The notes under the pieces were generated by a model. The model was not told the origin of the DNA, searched no databases, and was given only the letters and a program-made list of their open reading frames with translations. Both the position numbers and the translations under genes were made by a program. This document shows positions 1 through 15,367 of a stretch of DNA of 64,000 nt, one piece after another. The DNA is from Nonomuraea maritima. GTDB taxonomy: Bacteria; Actinomycetota; Actinomycetes; Streptosporangiales; Streptosporangiaceae. The stretch spans positions 1-64,000 of the forward strand of contig NZ_FNFB01000018.1 of NCBI RefSeq assembly GCF_900100395.1, given 5' to 3'. The stretch's first letter is position 1, and the number at the start of each line of letters is the position of its first letter.

Positions 1-103
1 GTCGATCGAGATGCGTGACACCGACGAGGACGTCTTCCGCGCCGCGGAAGAGCTCGGAATCGACCTGTCCCGGCGTGAGCCGAGCAGCGTGGAAGAAGTC
101 TGA
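1..103 (+). CDS. rpoB: RNA polymerase beta subunit, C-terminal end (partial)
   Basis: Reading from base 2, the last 33 residues (SIEMRDTDEDVFRAAEELGI and on to a TGA at 101-103) match the usual actinobacterial RpoB C-terminus. The body of the gene lies left of the window. RpoB forms, with RpoC and the alpha dimer, the catalytic core of RNA polymerase. The stop lies 17 bases before rpoC, whose ribosome-binding site (GGGGGAG) fills the gap, so the two genes are co-transcribed. Confidence 0.93.
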   Translation, partial: SIEMRDTDEDVFRAAEELGIDLSRREPSSVEEV

Positions 104-120
104 GGGGGAGATCGCACACC

Positions 121-3996
<3,876 letters not shown>

Positions 3997-4018
3997 CTTA
4001 CTGATCGCCTGTAGGTGA

Positions 4019-4065
4019 AGCGCCCGGGTCCCTCGTCCGAGGGGCCCGGGCGCTCTCGTTTTTCC
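4019..4065 (+). terminator. Intrinsic terminator of rpoBC
   Basis: A 15-bp stem (AGCGCCCGGGTCCCT at 4019-4033 with its near-perfect complement at 4040-4054, one G-U pair) is followed by a T-rich run at 4059-4064. It lies 22 bases after the rpoC stop and separates rpoBC from the rpsL operon. Confidence 0.93.
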
Positions 4066-4134
4066 AGCCTGTAAGGCCAAGCCAAGCCGCCCCCACCCAC
4101 CGCACGTGGCCGAGGACCTTCCAGGGAGACGCCC

Positions 4135-4367
4135 GCTGACCCATCACCGGCTCACCCCCGGAACGCCGTCCAGCGGTCCGTCTCGGTGGTCGATAGGTGG
4201 TCGCTAGTGCGTACCGCCTCCGCCGTGCCTGCGCTCATCTGCGGTATGTGGTTGAGGGTCTTGCGGGGGCGGCTGCTGACCTGTCACCGGTTCACCATCG
4301 CAGCGCCGTCTCGTGGCCCGTCTCGGTGGTTGGGCGGTTGCTAGTGTGTACTGAATCCGCCGTGCAA
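4135..4367. repeat. Degenerate direct repeat, two copies with 140-bp period
   Basis: Copy A (about 4135-4229) and copy B (about 4275-4367) share GCTGAC, TCACCGG, CGCCGTC, TCTCGGTGG (4181 and 4321, exactly 140 apart), GCTAGTG and CCGCCGTGC in the same order, with small indels. No open frame is conserved between the copies. Confidence 0.7.
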
Positions 4368-4445
4368 CCGCCCCCACGAGGCCCGCGCCCACCCGCGGCT
4401 TGATCACCTTAACCTGGTCGACAGCTGGCGCAGCCCCTCACCCGT

Positions 4446-4710
4446 CGCCGTCTTGACCGGCTCGGTCGCCCAGTGCAGTCGGGCGTCTAGGTGGCCTAGG
4501 CGGCTAACGCGGTCACCGCTTTTTCGCCTGGTTCCAGGACCCTGACGACCCGCTGTTCATGCCCCCACGGTCCATGACGACGTCGACATCGGGCCGGCGA
4601 ACGCGGGCCTGCGAGGCGAGGTGGTCGTCGGGGTGGTCGGGTTCGTGCGTGGTTGCCTGGCGTATTGCCGTCTTGATCGACCGGGCGCCAGGAACGGTCG
4701 GGCGTCTGCA
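4446..4710. repeat. Short direct repeat upstream of the 200-bp array
   Basis: GCCGTCTTGA followed by GTCGGGCGTCT occurs at 4447-4488 and again at 4667-4707, an offset of about 219-220 bases. It may be a more diverged start of the larger array. Confidence 0.5.
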
Positions 4711-4759
4711 TGACTCCCGCCCAGCACCGTCTTGCCGCAACCCGTAGGTGCGACACGAT

Positions 4760-5640
4760 TCCCTCGATCGAGGCGCTTGCGAGGCCGCCGCCGGTCCCGC
4801 CCCTTTCGCCAACAGGGCGGCATCTTCCGCCGAGGGGGATGGGTGGCCCTGTCGACACCTCGCCGCTGCCGGCGATCAAGGTCCTGCGTCGGTCCGAGCT
4901 GGTGGTTTCGGTGCCCGTCGCGGCATGCCGTGGTCGCCGGTTCCCTTGGCGCGGCTGGCTTCATTGGTGCGATCGAGTCGCAGGTTGGGCTCCGCTGGCT
5001 GTGCTGTTTCGCTGGGAGGGCGGCACCCCTCGGCGCGGCGGAGCAGGTGGCCCTGTGGACGCCCCGTCGTTATCGGCTATCAAGGCTCGGCGCCGGGCTG
5101 GCGGTTCCAGTGCCTGCCGAGGCGTTCCGTGGTGGTCGGTGCGCTGAGCGTGGCTGGTTCTATTCTCCTGATCGAGTCGTACGTGAGGTGGGTGCCGCTG
5201 GCCCTGCGTTTTCGCTGGCAGGGCAGCATCTTTCGCCGGGGTGGGCATGGGCGGCTCCATGGGTACGGCGGCCCTACCGAGGTGCAAGGCCCCGCGCCGG
5301 GGGAGAGTTGGAGGGGGGCGATGCCTGCCACGAGCTGCCCTGGCGGTCCAGTCCGCTCTGCGCGGCTGGCTCCATACCTGCGATCGAGTCGTCGCAACGC
5401 TGGCCGTGCTCGGTCGCTGGCAAGGCAGTACCTTCCGCTCGGCGAAGCGGGAGGTGCTGTGGACACCGCTGCCCTAGTGGTGAGCAAGGTCCGGGGGCGG
5501 GCGGTTCCGGTGCGCATCCCGGCTGGCCATGGTGCCCAGTCCGCTGGGTCCGGATGGCTCCGTTGCTGGTCAGGGGATCGGCGGTTACGGCTGGGTGGCG
5601 GCGGTGGGAAGGGCCGGCGAATGTTGGTTCAAGGCGTGGG
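4760..5640. repeat. Degenerate tandem repeat, about 200-bp period, about five units
   Basis: The anchor GATCGAGTCG or a variant recurs at about 4766, 4971, 5170, 5382 and 5577. Each is followed 40-50 bases later by an AGGGCGGCA-like block (4814, 5017, 5220, about 5422) and, in the middle copies, preceded by GCG(C/T)GGCTGG. Spacings are about 205, 199, 212 and 195. These are not a common multiple of three, so the array is not a translated repeat. Sequence between anchors is recognisably related but diverged. Confidence 0.7.
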
Positions 5641-6153
5641 GGTGCACAGCGGGGTCATGCCCGGTGTGAGCACCCTCGAGTAGAGGCGGCGTTATGGCGC
5701 CCCGGGCTCAGGCTTCGTCGAGGTGTTAGGCGGGTGCAGCTGCCGCCATTGCTGCTCGGGATCGAGGAATGGGCCGGGGGCACTCGTTCGGCTGGTTGGG
5801 GATGGGACCTGTTCTGGAGCGGTCGCGCGGGTGGCGAGGGGTGGGGCCGTTGGGGGTGGCGAAGCGGTGGGGGATGTTGGCGGCAGGTGGCCAGGGGTGG
5901 AACTGCTTGGTGGGGTGGTCGGGTTAGGGCTTGTTGGGGGAGGTGACTCAGTGGCGTGGGACTGATGTTGAGGCTGGGGTGGGTGGGATGGCTGATGGTG
6001 GTTTGGGAGTGTTTGGACGCCGGGTGGTTCGGGGGATCGGGTGCGGGAAGCCATGCTGGGCCGTTATCATTGCGGGTGGAGCTGTAGATGGGCTGGATGA
6101 AATAGGCCCCGGCGACACGGAGTGGCAAGGACTGTCCGCTTTGCCGCGCCGTT

Positions 6154-6182
6154 TTGACGTGTCGCATGGGCCTGGGTAGTCT
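6154..6182 (+). promoter_or_regulatory. Promoter of the rpsL-rpsG-fusA-tuf operon
   Basis: TTGACG (6154-6159), a 17-bp spacer and TAGTCT (6177-6182) give a near-consensus actinobacterial housekeeping promoter. Transcription would start near 6189 and give a leader of about 215 nt before rpsL. It is the first strong match after the repeat island. Confidence 0.75.
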
Positions 6183-6405
6183 TGAGCATCGTGCCCGACT
6201 TCTAACGGGCTCTCGGCCGTGCGCTCATACGAGTGCAGGACGGCCTCCTGGCTCGAAATCCCTCCGGGTGTGTCCTGCGAAGTGCGCGACACGCCCGAGC
6301 GCGGGGGCGCCGAGACACGGACAATCAGCAGGTCATGACACCGGCAGTACCTGCGAATGCACGACCCAGTACGTAACACCGGCCAAGGCACGAAACGGAG
6401 TGGCA

Positions 6406-6780
6406 GTGCCCACTATTCAGCAGTTGGTCCGCAAGGGCCGGCAGGACAAGGTCTCCAAGACCAAGACTCCTGCCCTCAAGGGGAGTCCGCAGCGGCGCGG
6501 CGTGTGCCAGCGCGTTTACACCACGACCCCGAAGAAGCCCAACTCGGCACTGCGCAAGGTGGCCCGTGTTCGGCTGACGAACGGCATCGAGGTCACGGCC
6601 TACATCCCCGGTGTCGGCCACAACCTTCAGGAGCACTCCATCGTGCTCGTGCGTGGCGGTCGTGTGAAGGACCTGCCTGGTGTTCGCTACAAGATCATCC
6701 GCGGTTCGCTCGACACCCAGGGTGTCCGCAACCGCAAGCAGGCCCGTAGCCGCTACGGCGCGAAGAAGGAGAAGAGCTAA
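6406..6780 (+). CDS. rpsL: 30S ribosomal protein S12
   Basis: 124 residues. S12 lines the decoding centre of the 30S subunit. K43 and K88, the classical streptomycin-resistance positions, are both wild-type lysine (TTPKKPNS and GGRVKDLPG). I chose the GTG at 6406 because it gives the conserved start PTIQQLVRKG and has GGAG at 6397-6400. An in-frame GTG at 6400 and longer open sequence back to 6154 add residues absent from the family. The stop is two bases before rpsG. Confidence 0.98.
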   Translation: MPTIQQLVRKGRQDKVSKTKTPALKGSPQRRGVCQRVYTTTPKKPNSALRKVARVRLTNGIEVTAYIPGVGHNLQEHSIVLVRGGRVKDLPGVRYKIIRGSLDTQGVRNRKQARSRYGAKKEKS

Positions 6781-6782
6781 CA

Positions 6783-7253
6783 ATGCCTCGTAAGGGTTCT
6801 CCTGGCCGTCGTCAGCTCATGGCTGACCCGGTTTACAGCTCGCCCCTGGTGACCGCCCTTATCAACAAGGTGCTTCTGGACGGTAAGCGCTCCATCGCGC
6901 AGTCCATCGTCTACGGCGCCCTCGAGGGTTGCAGGGAGAAGACCGGCAACGACCCGGTCGTCACCCTCAAGCGCGCGCTTGACAACGTCAAGCCCACCCT
7001 GGAGGTCCGCAGCCGTCGTGTCGGTGGCGCCACCTATCAGGTGCCCGTCGAGGTGCGCGCCGCGCGCAGCACCACCCTGGCTCTGCGCTGGCTGGTGCAG
7101 TACTCCCGCGCCCGCCGCGAGAAGACCATGACCGAGCGCCTCATGAACGAGCTCCTCGACGCCAGCAACGGCCTCGGGGCGAGCGTGAAGAAGCGCGAGG
7201 ACACCCACAAGATGGCCGAGTCCAACAAGGCCTTCGCCCACTACCGCTGGTAA
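6783..7253 (+). CDS. rpsG: 30S ribosomal protein S7
   Basis: 156 residues, exactly the usual length. S7 nucleates assembly of the 30S head and contacts E-site tRNA. The sequence starts MPRKGSPGRRQLMADPVYSS and ends FAHYRW, both typical. Only two bases separate it from rpsL, so translation is probably coupled. Confidence 0.98.
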   Translation: MPRKGSPGRRQLMADPVYSSPLVTALINKVLLDGKRSIAQSIVYGALEGCREKTGNDPVVTLKRALDNVKPTLEVRSRRVGGATYQVPVEVRAARSTTLALRWLVQYSRARREKTMTERLMNELLDASNGLGASVKKREDTHKMAESNKAFAHYRW

Positions 7254-7292
7254 CCCCGGCGGGTTCGACGAGACGACGAGGACGCGAGAGAA

Positions 7293-9392
<2,100 letters not shown>

Positions 9393-9402
9393 TTTCCGGT
9401 CC

Positions 9403-9470
9403 GGTCCCGTACGGGGCCGGGCCAGGACTTTGGTCCTGGTCCCTGGTGGGGTGGTGCGAGCCACCCCACC
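9403..9470 (+). promoter_or_regulatory. Three consecutive hairpins in the fusA-tuf spacer
   Basis: The spacer holds an inverted repeat around 9403-9422 (CCGGTCCC/GGGGCCGG), a 7-bp stem at 9423-9440 (CCAGGAC/GTCCTGG) and a perfect 10-bp stem at 9445-9470 (GGTGGGGTGG, loop TGCGAG, CCACCCCACC). None has a U-tract. They may be processing or attenuation sites that set the tuf to fusA ratio; that role is inferred. Confidence 0.5.
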
Positions 9471-9542
9471 GCCAAGGGGTTCGGGTGTTCCCGGGCCCGA
9501 GTGTGTAGACGAAAGTCAGTCAGATTCTCAAGGAGAGAACCA

Positions 9543-10736
<1,194 letters not shown>

Positions 10737-10750
10737 CAAGACCGTCGGGG

Positions 10751-10785
10751 CGGCGGTCGGCCCCGGGACCCGGGTCCGACCGCCG
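10751..10785 (+). terminator. Long hairpin after tuf
   Basis: CGGCGGTCGGCCCCGGG (10751-10767) pairs with 10769-10785 over 17 positions with one mismatch. There is no T-run after it. It lies at the str/S10 boundary, 15 bases after the tuf stop, and could be a U-less terminator or an RNA processing site. Confidence 0.55.
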
Positions 10786-10990
10786 TACCGCGTCAAGGCT
10801 CCACGGCGAACGCCGTGATCCAGCAGTAGCTTCGGCCAGGTGACCGAAGTCACTGCCGGATCACGGAAGAAGTAGGCAGATCGTCAACGTCTGCCTCGTG
10901 GGGTCACGCAGGTTCAGACCTGCAACTAGCACAGCGGCAACAGGCCGCACGATACTTTTTCAGACGACAGCGAAGGACACCGAGGCCACT

Positions 10991-11299
10991 ATGGCGGGAC
11001 AGAAGATCCGCATTCGGCTCAAGGCCTATGACCACGAGGTCATCGACAGCTCGGCCAAGAAGATCGTCGAGACGGTGACGCGGACTGGCGCGAAGGTCGC
11101 GGGCCCGGTGCCGCTGCCGACCGAGAAGAACGTGTACTGCGTCATCCGCTCGCCGCACAAGTACAAGGACAGCCGCGAGCACTTCGAGATGCGCACGCAC
11201 AAGCGGCTGATTGACATCATCGACCCGACCCCCAAGACGGTTGACTCGCTCATGCGGCTCGACCTTCCCGCGGGTGTCGACATTTCGATCAAGCTCTGA
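10991..11299 (+). CDS. rpsJ: 30S ribosomal protein S10
   Basis: 102 residues, normal length. S10 is part of the 30S head and, with NusB, of antitermination complexes. The ATG at 10991 begins MAGQKIRIRLKAYDHEVID, the family N-terminus; GAAGGAC lies upstream. It opens the S10 cluster (rpsJ-rplC-rplD-rplW-rplB-rpsS-rplV-rpsC-rplP-rpmC-rpsQ). The 254-base gap from tuf holds the hairpin at 10751, a smaller one at about 10803-10818 and probably a promoter I could not place securely. Confidence 0.98.
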   Translation: MAGQKIRIRLKAYDHEVIDSSAKKIVETVTRTGAKVAGPVPLPTEKNVYCVIRSPHKYKDSREHFEMRTHKRLIDIIDPTPKTVDSLMRLDLPAGVDISIKL

Positions 11300-11313
11300 G
11301 GGAACGCACTGAC

Positions 11314-11967
11314 ATGGCTAAGACGATCAAGGGCGTCCTGGGCAAGAAGCTCGGCATGACCCAGGTCTTCGACGCGGACAACCGGATGGTTCCGGTCACC
11401 GTGGTCGAGGCCGGTCCGTGCGTGGTGACCCGCGTCCGCACGCCGGAGAAGGACGGCTACTCCGCCATCCAGCTCGGCTTCGGGCAGGTCGACCCCAGGA
11501 AGGTCAACAAGCCGCTCGGCGACTACCTGCGTAAGCACGACATCACCCCGCGCCGTTACTTCGCGGAGATCCGCACTGACGACGCGAACGACTACACCCT
11601 CGGCCAGGAGCTGCAGGCCGACACCTTCGAGGCCGGCCAGTTCGTCGACGTGACGGGCAAGAGCAAGGGCAAGGGCTTCGCCGGTGTCATGAAGCGGCAC
11701 GGCTTCGGTGGTCTGGGCGCGTCGCACGGTACGCAGCGCAAGCACCGCTCGCCGGGTTCCATCGGTGGCTGCGCCACCCCGGGCCGCGTTTTCAAGGGTC
11801 TGCGCATGGCTGGTCGGATGGGTAACGTCCGCACCACTGTGCAGAGCCTCAAGGTTCACGCCGTGGACGCCGAGAATGGGCTCATCCTCATCAAGGGTGC
11901 GATCCCCGGCGCCAACGGCAGTCTGGTCCTCGTTCGCACCGCTGCCAAGAAGGGGGCTGCCAAGTGA
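11314..11967 (+). CDS. rplC: 50S ribosomal protein L3
   Basis: 217 residues. L3 binds 23S rRNA near the peptidyl-transferase centre and is an early assembly protein. The sequence starts MAKTIKGVLGKKLGMTQVFD and includes the central loop GFGGLGASHGTQRKHRSPGS that reaches the active site. GAGGGAA precedes the ATG. Its stop overlaps the rplD GTG by four bases. Confidence 0.98.
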   Translation: MAKTIKGVLGKKLGMTQVFDADNRMVPVTVVEAGPCVVTRVRTPEKDGYSAIQLGFGQVDPRKVNKPLGDYLRKHDITPRRYFAEIRTDDANDYTLGQELQADTFEAGQFVDVTGKSKGKGFAGVMKRHGFGGLGASHGTQRKHRSPGSIGGCATPGRVFKGLRMAGRMGNVRTTVQSLKVHAVDAENGLILIKGAIPGANGSLVLVRTAAKKGAAK

Positions 11968-12611
11968 GCACCACTATTGACGTCCTCGACGCCAGCGGCG
12001 CGAAGACCGGCACTGTTGACCTGCCCGAAGACATCTTCGGCGCCAAGGTCAACGTTCCTCTGATCCACCAGGTGGTCGTGGCTCAGCTCGCCGCTCGCCG
12101 GCAGGGCACCCACAAGGCCAAGACCCGTGGTGAGGTCTCCGGCGGCGGCAAGAAGCCGTACCGCCAGAAGGGCACCGGCCGCGCCCGTCAGGGCTCGACC
12201 CGCGCGCCGCAGTTCGCCGGCGGTGGCGTCGTCCACGGCCCGGTGCCGCGTGACTACTCGCAGCGCACGCCCAAGAAGATGAAGGCCGCCGCGCTCCGTG
12301 GCGCCCTGTCCGACCGGGCCGGCGGCGGTCGCGTCCACGTGGTGAGCTCGCTGGTCACGGGTGAGACGCCCAAGACCAAGGCCACCCTGGAGGCCCTGCG
12401 CAAGATCACCCAGGCTCCGCGCGTTCTCGTCGTTGTCGACGCGGACGACGAGCTGACCTGGATGAGCCTGCGTAACGCTCCCGAGGTCCACCTGCTGGAC
12501 GCCGGGCAGCTCAACACCTACGACGTGCTCGTGCACGACGACGTGGTCTTCACCCAGGAGGCGTACGACCAGGTCGTGTCGCGGCTGAGTGGCGGGAAGG
12601 AAGACGCCTGA
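11964..12611 (+). CDS. rplD: 50S ribosomal protein L4
   Basis: 215 residues. L4 lines the peptide exit tunnel. The long loop with SGGGKKPYRQKGTGRARQGS is the tunnel extension and an element of macrolide resistance; it looks intact. The start is the GTG of GTGA overlapping the rplC stop, with AAGGGGG upstream. The stop overlaps the rplW ATG by one base. Confidence 0.97.
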   Translation: MSTTIDVLDASGAKTGTVDLPEDIFGAKVNVPLIHQVVVAQLAARRQGTHKAKTRGEVSGGGKKPYRQKGTGRARQGSTRAPQFAGGGVVHGPVPRDYSQRTPKKMKAAALRGALSDRAGGGRVHVVSSLVTGETPKTKATLEALRKITQAPRVLVVVDADDELTWMSLRNAPEVHLLDAGQLNTYDVLVHDDVVFTQEAYDQVVSRLSGGKEDA

Positions 12612-12913
12612 TGGAGAAGATCGCCGACCCGCGCGACATCATCATCAAGCCGGTCGTCTCTGAGAAGAGCTACGGCCTGATCGATGAGAACAACAAGTAC
12701 ACGTTCCTGGTGAAGAAGACCGCGAACAAGACCCAGGTCAAGATTGCTGTTGAGCAGATCTTCGGGGTCAAGGTCACCAGCGTGAACACCATCAACCGGC
12801 AGGGTAAGCGCAAGCGCACCCGCACCGGTTACGGCAAGCGTCCCGACACCAAGCGCGCGATTGTGAGCCTGGTCGAGGGCGATCGGATCGACATCTTCGG
12901 TCAGATCGGCTAG
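12611..12913 (+). CDS. rplW: 50S ribosomal protein L23
   Basis: 100 residues. L23 sits at the tunnel exit and is a docking site for trigger factor and SRP. MEKIADPRDIIIKPVVSEKS is the typical N-terminus, and NKTQVKIAVEQIFGVKVTSVNT the core. Start and rplD stop share a base (TGATGG), indicating coupled translation. Confidence 0.97.
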   Translation: MEKIADPRDIIIKPVVSEKSYGLIDENNKYTFLVKKTANKTQVKIAVEQIFGVKVTSVNTINRQGKRKRTRTGYGKRPDTKRAIVSLVEGDRIDIFGQIG

Positions 12914-12927
12914 CAGCCATAGAACGG

Positions 12928-12980
12928 AGCGGGCCGCGAGGCCCGCGGGGTGAGACCGTCGCATTTCGGTGCGGCGGGCT
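12928..12980 (+). promoter_or_regulatory. Hairpins in the rplW-rplB spacer
   Basis: A 7-bp stem GCGGGCC/GGCCCGC with loop GCGA starts at 12928. A second, looser pairing GGGTGAG/CTCACCC spans about 12948-12986. No T-run follows. They sit in the 101-base gap between two genes of the same operon. Confidence 0.35.
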
Positions 12981-13014
12981 CACCCATGTAACCGACGAAG
13001 GATGAACGAAAAAG

Positions 13015-13851
13015 ATGGGCATCCGTAAGTACAAGCCGACGACCCCGGGTCGCCGCGGGTCGAGTGTCTCGGACTTCTCCGAGATCACCCGCAGCACGCC
13101 CGAGAAGTCGCTGCTTGCGCCCCTTCACAGCAAGGGCGGCCGCAACGTACACGGCCGAGTCACCGCGCGCCACCAGGGCGGCGGTCACAAGCGCGCCTAC
13201 CGGATCATCGACTTCCGTAGGCATGACAAGGACGGCATCCCGGCCAAGGTCGCTCACATCGAGTACGACCCGAACCGCACCGCCAACATTGCTCTGCTGC
13301 ACTACGCCGACGGCGAGAAGCGCTACATCATCGCGCCGACCGGCCTCAAGCAGGGCGACCGAATCGAGAACGGCCCCGCCGCCGACATCAAGCCGGGCAA
13401 CTGCCTGCCGCTGCGCAACATCCCGACCGGTACCTTCATCCACGCGGTGGAGCTCCGTCCGGGTGGCGGCGCCAAGCTCGGCCGCTCCGCGGGAGCCCAG
13501 ATCCAGCTGCTCGCCAAGGAAGGCCAGTACGCCACCCTGCGTATGCCGTCCGGTGAAATGCGCATGGTTGACGTGCGCTGCCGGGCGTCGGTCGGCCAGG
13601 TCGGCAACGCCGAGCAGGCCAACATCAACTGGGGTAAGGCCGGCCGTATGCGGTGGAAGGGCAAGCGCCCGACCGTTCGCGGTGTCGCGATGAACCCCGT
13701 CGATCACCCGCACGGTGGTGGTGAGGGCAAGACCTCCGGCGGTCGCCACCCGGTGAACCCGAAGGGCAAGCCCGAGGGCCGCACCCGCCAGGCCAACAAG
13801 GCCAGCGACCGGCTGATCATTCGTCGTCGGAGCAAGAGGAAGAAGCGGTAG
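13015..13851 (+). CDS. rplB: 50S ribosomal protein L2
   Basis: 278 residues. L2 is needed for subunit association and peptidyl-transferase activity. The conserved segment MNPVDHPHGGGEGK with its catalytically implicated histidine is present near residue 225-235. The ATG at 13015 gives MGIRKYKPTTPGRRG, the family start, with GAAGGA upstream. The 101-base gap from rplW is larger than others in this operon. Confidence 0.98.
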   Translation: MGIRKYKPTTPGRRGSSVSDFSEITRSTPEKSLLAPLHSKGGRNVHGRVTARHQGGGHKRAYRIIDFRRHDKDGIPAKVAHIEYDPNRTANIALLHYADGEKRYIIAPTGLKQGDRIENGPAADIKPGNCLPLRNIPTGTFIHAVELRPGGGAKLGRSAGAQIQLLAKEGQYATLRMPSGEMRMVDVRCRASVGQVGNAEQANINWGKAGRMRWKGKRPTVRGVAMNPVDHPHGGGEGKTSGGRHPVNPKGKPEGRTRQANKASDRLIIRRRSKRKKR

Positions 13852-13862
13852 GAGCAGCCGAG

Positions 13863-14141
13863 ATGCCACGTAGCCTTAAGAAGGGTCCTTTCGTGGACGA
13901 CCACCTTCAGAAGAAGGTGGACGCCCAGAACGAGAAGGGCACCAAGAACGTCATCAAGACGTGGTCACGGCGCTCCATGATCGTTCCCGACATGCTCGGG
14001 CACACGATCGCCGTGCACGACGGCCGCAAGCACGTCCCGGTGTTCGTCACCGAGTCGATGATCGGCCACAAGCTCGGAGAGTTCGCCCCCACGCGGACGT
14101 TCCGCAGCCACGTCAAGGAAGACCGGCGCAGCCGGCGATAG
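13863..14141 (+). CDS. rpsS: 30S ribosomal protein S19
   Basis: 92 residues. S19 with S13 contacts the A-site tRNA region of the 30S head. MPRSLKKGPFVDDHLQKKV is the standard start, and HVPVFVTESMIGHKLGEFAP the conserved core. It lies 11 bases after rplB with the ribosome-binding site (GGAG) in the gap. Confidence 0.98.
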   Translation: MPRSLKKGPFVDDHLQKKVDAQNEKGTKNVIKTWSRRSMIVPDMLGHTIAVHDGRKHVPVFVTESMIGHKLGEFAPTRTFRSHVKEDRRSRR

Positions 14142-14172
14142 ACGCCTTCAGAAGCATCAAGAGGAGTAAGCG

Positions 14173-14526
14173 ATGGAAGCCAGGGCCCAGGCGCGGTTCG
14201 TCCGTGTCACGCCCATGAAGGCCCGCCGCGTGGTGGACCTTATTCGCGGGCTGCCCGCTTCGGAGGCGCAGGCCGTGCTGCAGTTCGCTCCCCAGTCTGC
14301 GAGCGAGCCGATCTACAAGGTGCTCAGCAGCGCCATGGCGAACGCTGAGCACAACTTCAACCTCGACCCGAACACGCTCGTCGTGAGCCGTGCGTGGGTC
14401 GACGAGGGCCCGACGCTGAAGCGGTTCCGCCCGCGTGCACAGGGTCGCGCCTATCGGATCAACAAGCGGACGAGCCACATCACCGTGATCGTGGAGTCCC
14501 GCGAGCCGAAGGGAAGGACCCGATAG
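14173..14526 (+). CDS. rplV: 50S ribosomal protein L22
   Basis: 117 residues. L22 lines the exit tunnel opposite L4 through a beta-hairpin around RFRPRAQGRAYRINKRTSHI. AAGAGGAG lies upstream of the ATG. The stop TAG at 14524-14526 shares its last base with the rpsC GTG. Confidence 0.97.
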   Translation: MEARAQARFVRVTPMKARRVVDLIRGLPASEAQAVLQFAPQSASEPIYKVLSSAMANAEHNFNLDPNTLVVSRAWVDEGPTLKRFRPRAQGRAYRINKRTSHITVIVESREPKGRTR

Positions 14527-15365
14527 TGGGCCAGAAGGTTAACCCGCACGGGTTCCGCCTCGGCATCACGACCGACTTCAAGAGCCGGTGGTACGCCGAC
14601 AAGCTGTACAAGTCGTACGTCGCCGAGGACGTCGCGATCCGCCGCATGCTCCAGAAGGGCATGGAGCGGGCCGGCATCTCCAAGGTCGAGATCGAGCGCA
14701 CGACCGACCGCGTGCAGGTGGACATCCACACCGCGCGTCCGGGCATCGTGATCGGCCGGCGCGGCGCCGAGGCTGACCGCATCCGCGGCGACCTCGAGAA
14801 GCTGACCAAGAAGCAGGTCCAGCTGAACATCCTCGAGGTCAAGAACCCCGAGATCGACGCCCAGCTCGTCGCGCAGGGCGTGGCCGAGCAGCTGTCCAGC
14901 CGTGTCTCGTTCCGCCGCGCCATGCGCAAGGCGATGCAGTCGGCCATGAAGTCCGGCGCCAAGGGCATCCGTGTCCAGTGCTCCGGTCGTCTGGGCGGCG
15001 CCGAGATGTCGCGGTCGGAGTTCTACCGTGAGGGTCGCGTGCCGCTGCACACGCTCCGCGCGGACATCGACTACGGCTTCTACGAGGCCCGTACGACCTT
15101 CGGCCGCATCGGCGTGAAGGTCTGGATCTACAAGGGTGAGGCTCCGACGAGCCGCGCCGAGCGTGAGGCCGCCGCTGCCGGTGCCCGCGCCGGCCAGCGT
15201 CGCGAGCGTGACGACCGCCGTGGTGGCGGTGACCGTCCCCGTCGTGGTGGCGCCGGTGGCGCTCGCCGTGGCGGCGGCCGTGACCGCGCCCCCCGTACCG
15301 AGGCCGCCACGCAGGCGGCCCCTGAGACCGGCCCGGCTGCGCAGCCGGGTGCTGAAGGGAGCTGA
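14526..15365 (+). CDS. rpsC: 30S ribosomal protein S3
   Basis: 279 residues. S3 is part of the mRNA entry channel. The KH domain carries the GXXG-type loop in RPGIVIGRRGAEADRIRGDL. The GTG at 14526 gives GQKVNPHGFRLGI, the universal N-terminus; the longer frame back to 14394 overlaps rplV and is not conserved. A C-terminal tail of about 65 residues is rich in Arg, Gly and Ala, a common actinobacterial extension. Translation is coupled to rplV. Confidence 0.98.
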   Translation: MGQKVNPHGFRLGITTDFKSRWYADKLYKSYVAEDVAIRRMLQKGMERAGISKVEIERTTDRVQVDIHTARPGIVIGRRGAEADRIRGDLEKLTKKQVQLNILEVKNPEIDAQLVAQGVAEQLSSRVSFRRAMRKAMQSAMKSGAKGIRVQCSGRLGGAEMSRSEFYREGRVPLHTLRADIDYGFYEARTTFGRIGVKVWIYKGEAPTSRAEREAAAAGARAGQRRERDDRRGGGDRPRRGGAGGARRGGGRDRAPRTEAATQAAPETGPAAQPGAEGS

Positions 15366-15367
15366 CC

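Larger units (their letters stand above)
4066..6153. other. 2.1-kb gene-free island between rpoC and rpsL
   Basis: No convincing gene was seen. Several plus-strand frames stay open (for example 4732-5946), but they encode Arg/Gly/Trp-rich low-complexity peptides without family resemblance, and no frame shows the sharp third-position G+C bias of its neighbours. What it does contain is degenerate tandem repeats: a 140-bp pair at 4135-4367 and a roughly 200-bp unit repeated about five times at 4760-5640. The last part (about 5750-6060) is strongly G-rich on the plus strand. The rpsL promoter follows at 6154. Confidence 0.7.

Noticed and set aside
4760..5640. CRISPR array
   Set aside because: Repeat units are about 200 bp and diverged, not 21-40-bp identical repeats with unique spacers.
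4732..5946. 404-residue frame within the rpoC-rpsL spacer
   Set aside because: No family resemblance, Arg/Gly/Trp-rich, frame shifts between repeat units and two other frames are equally open.
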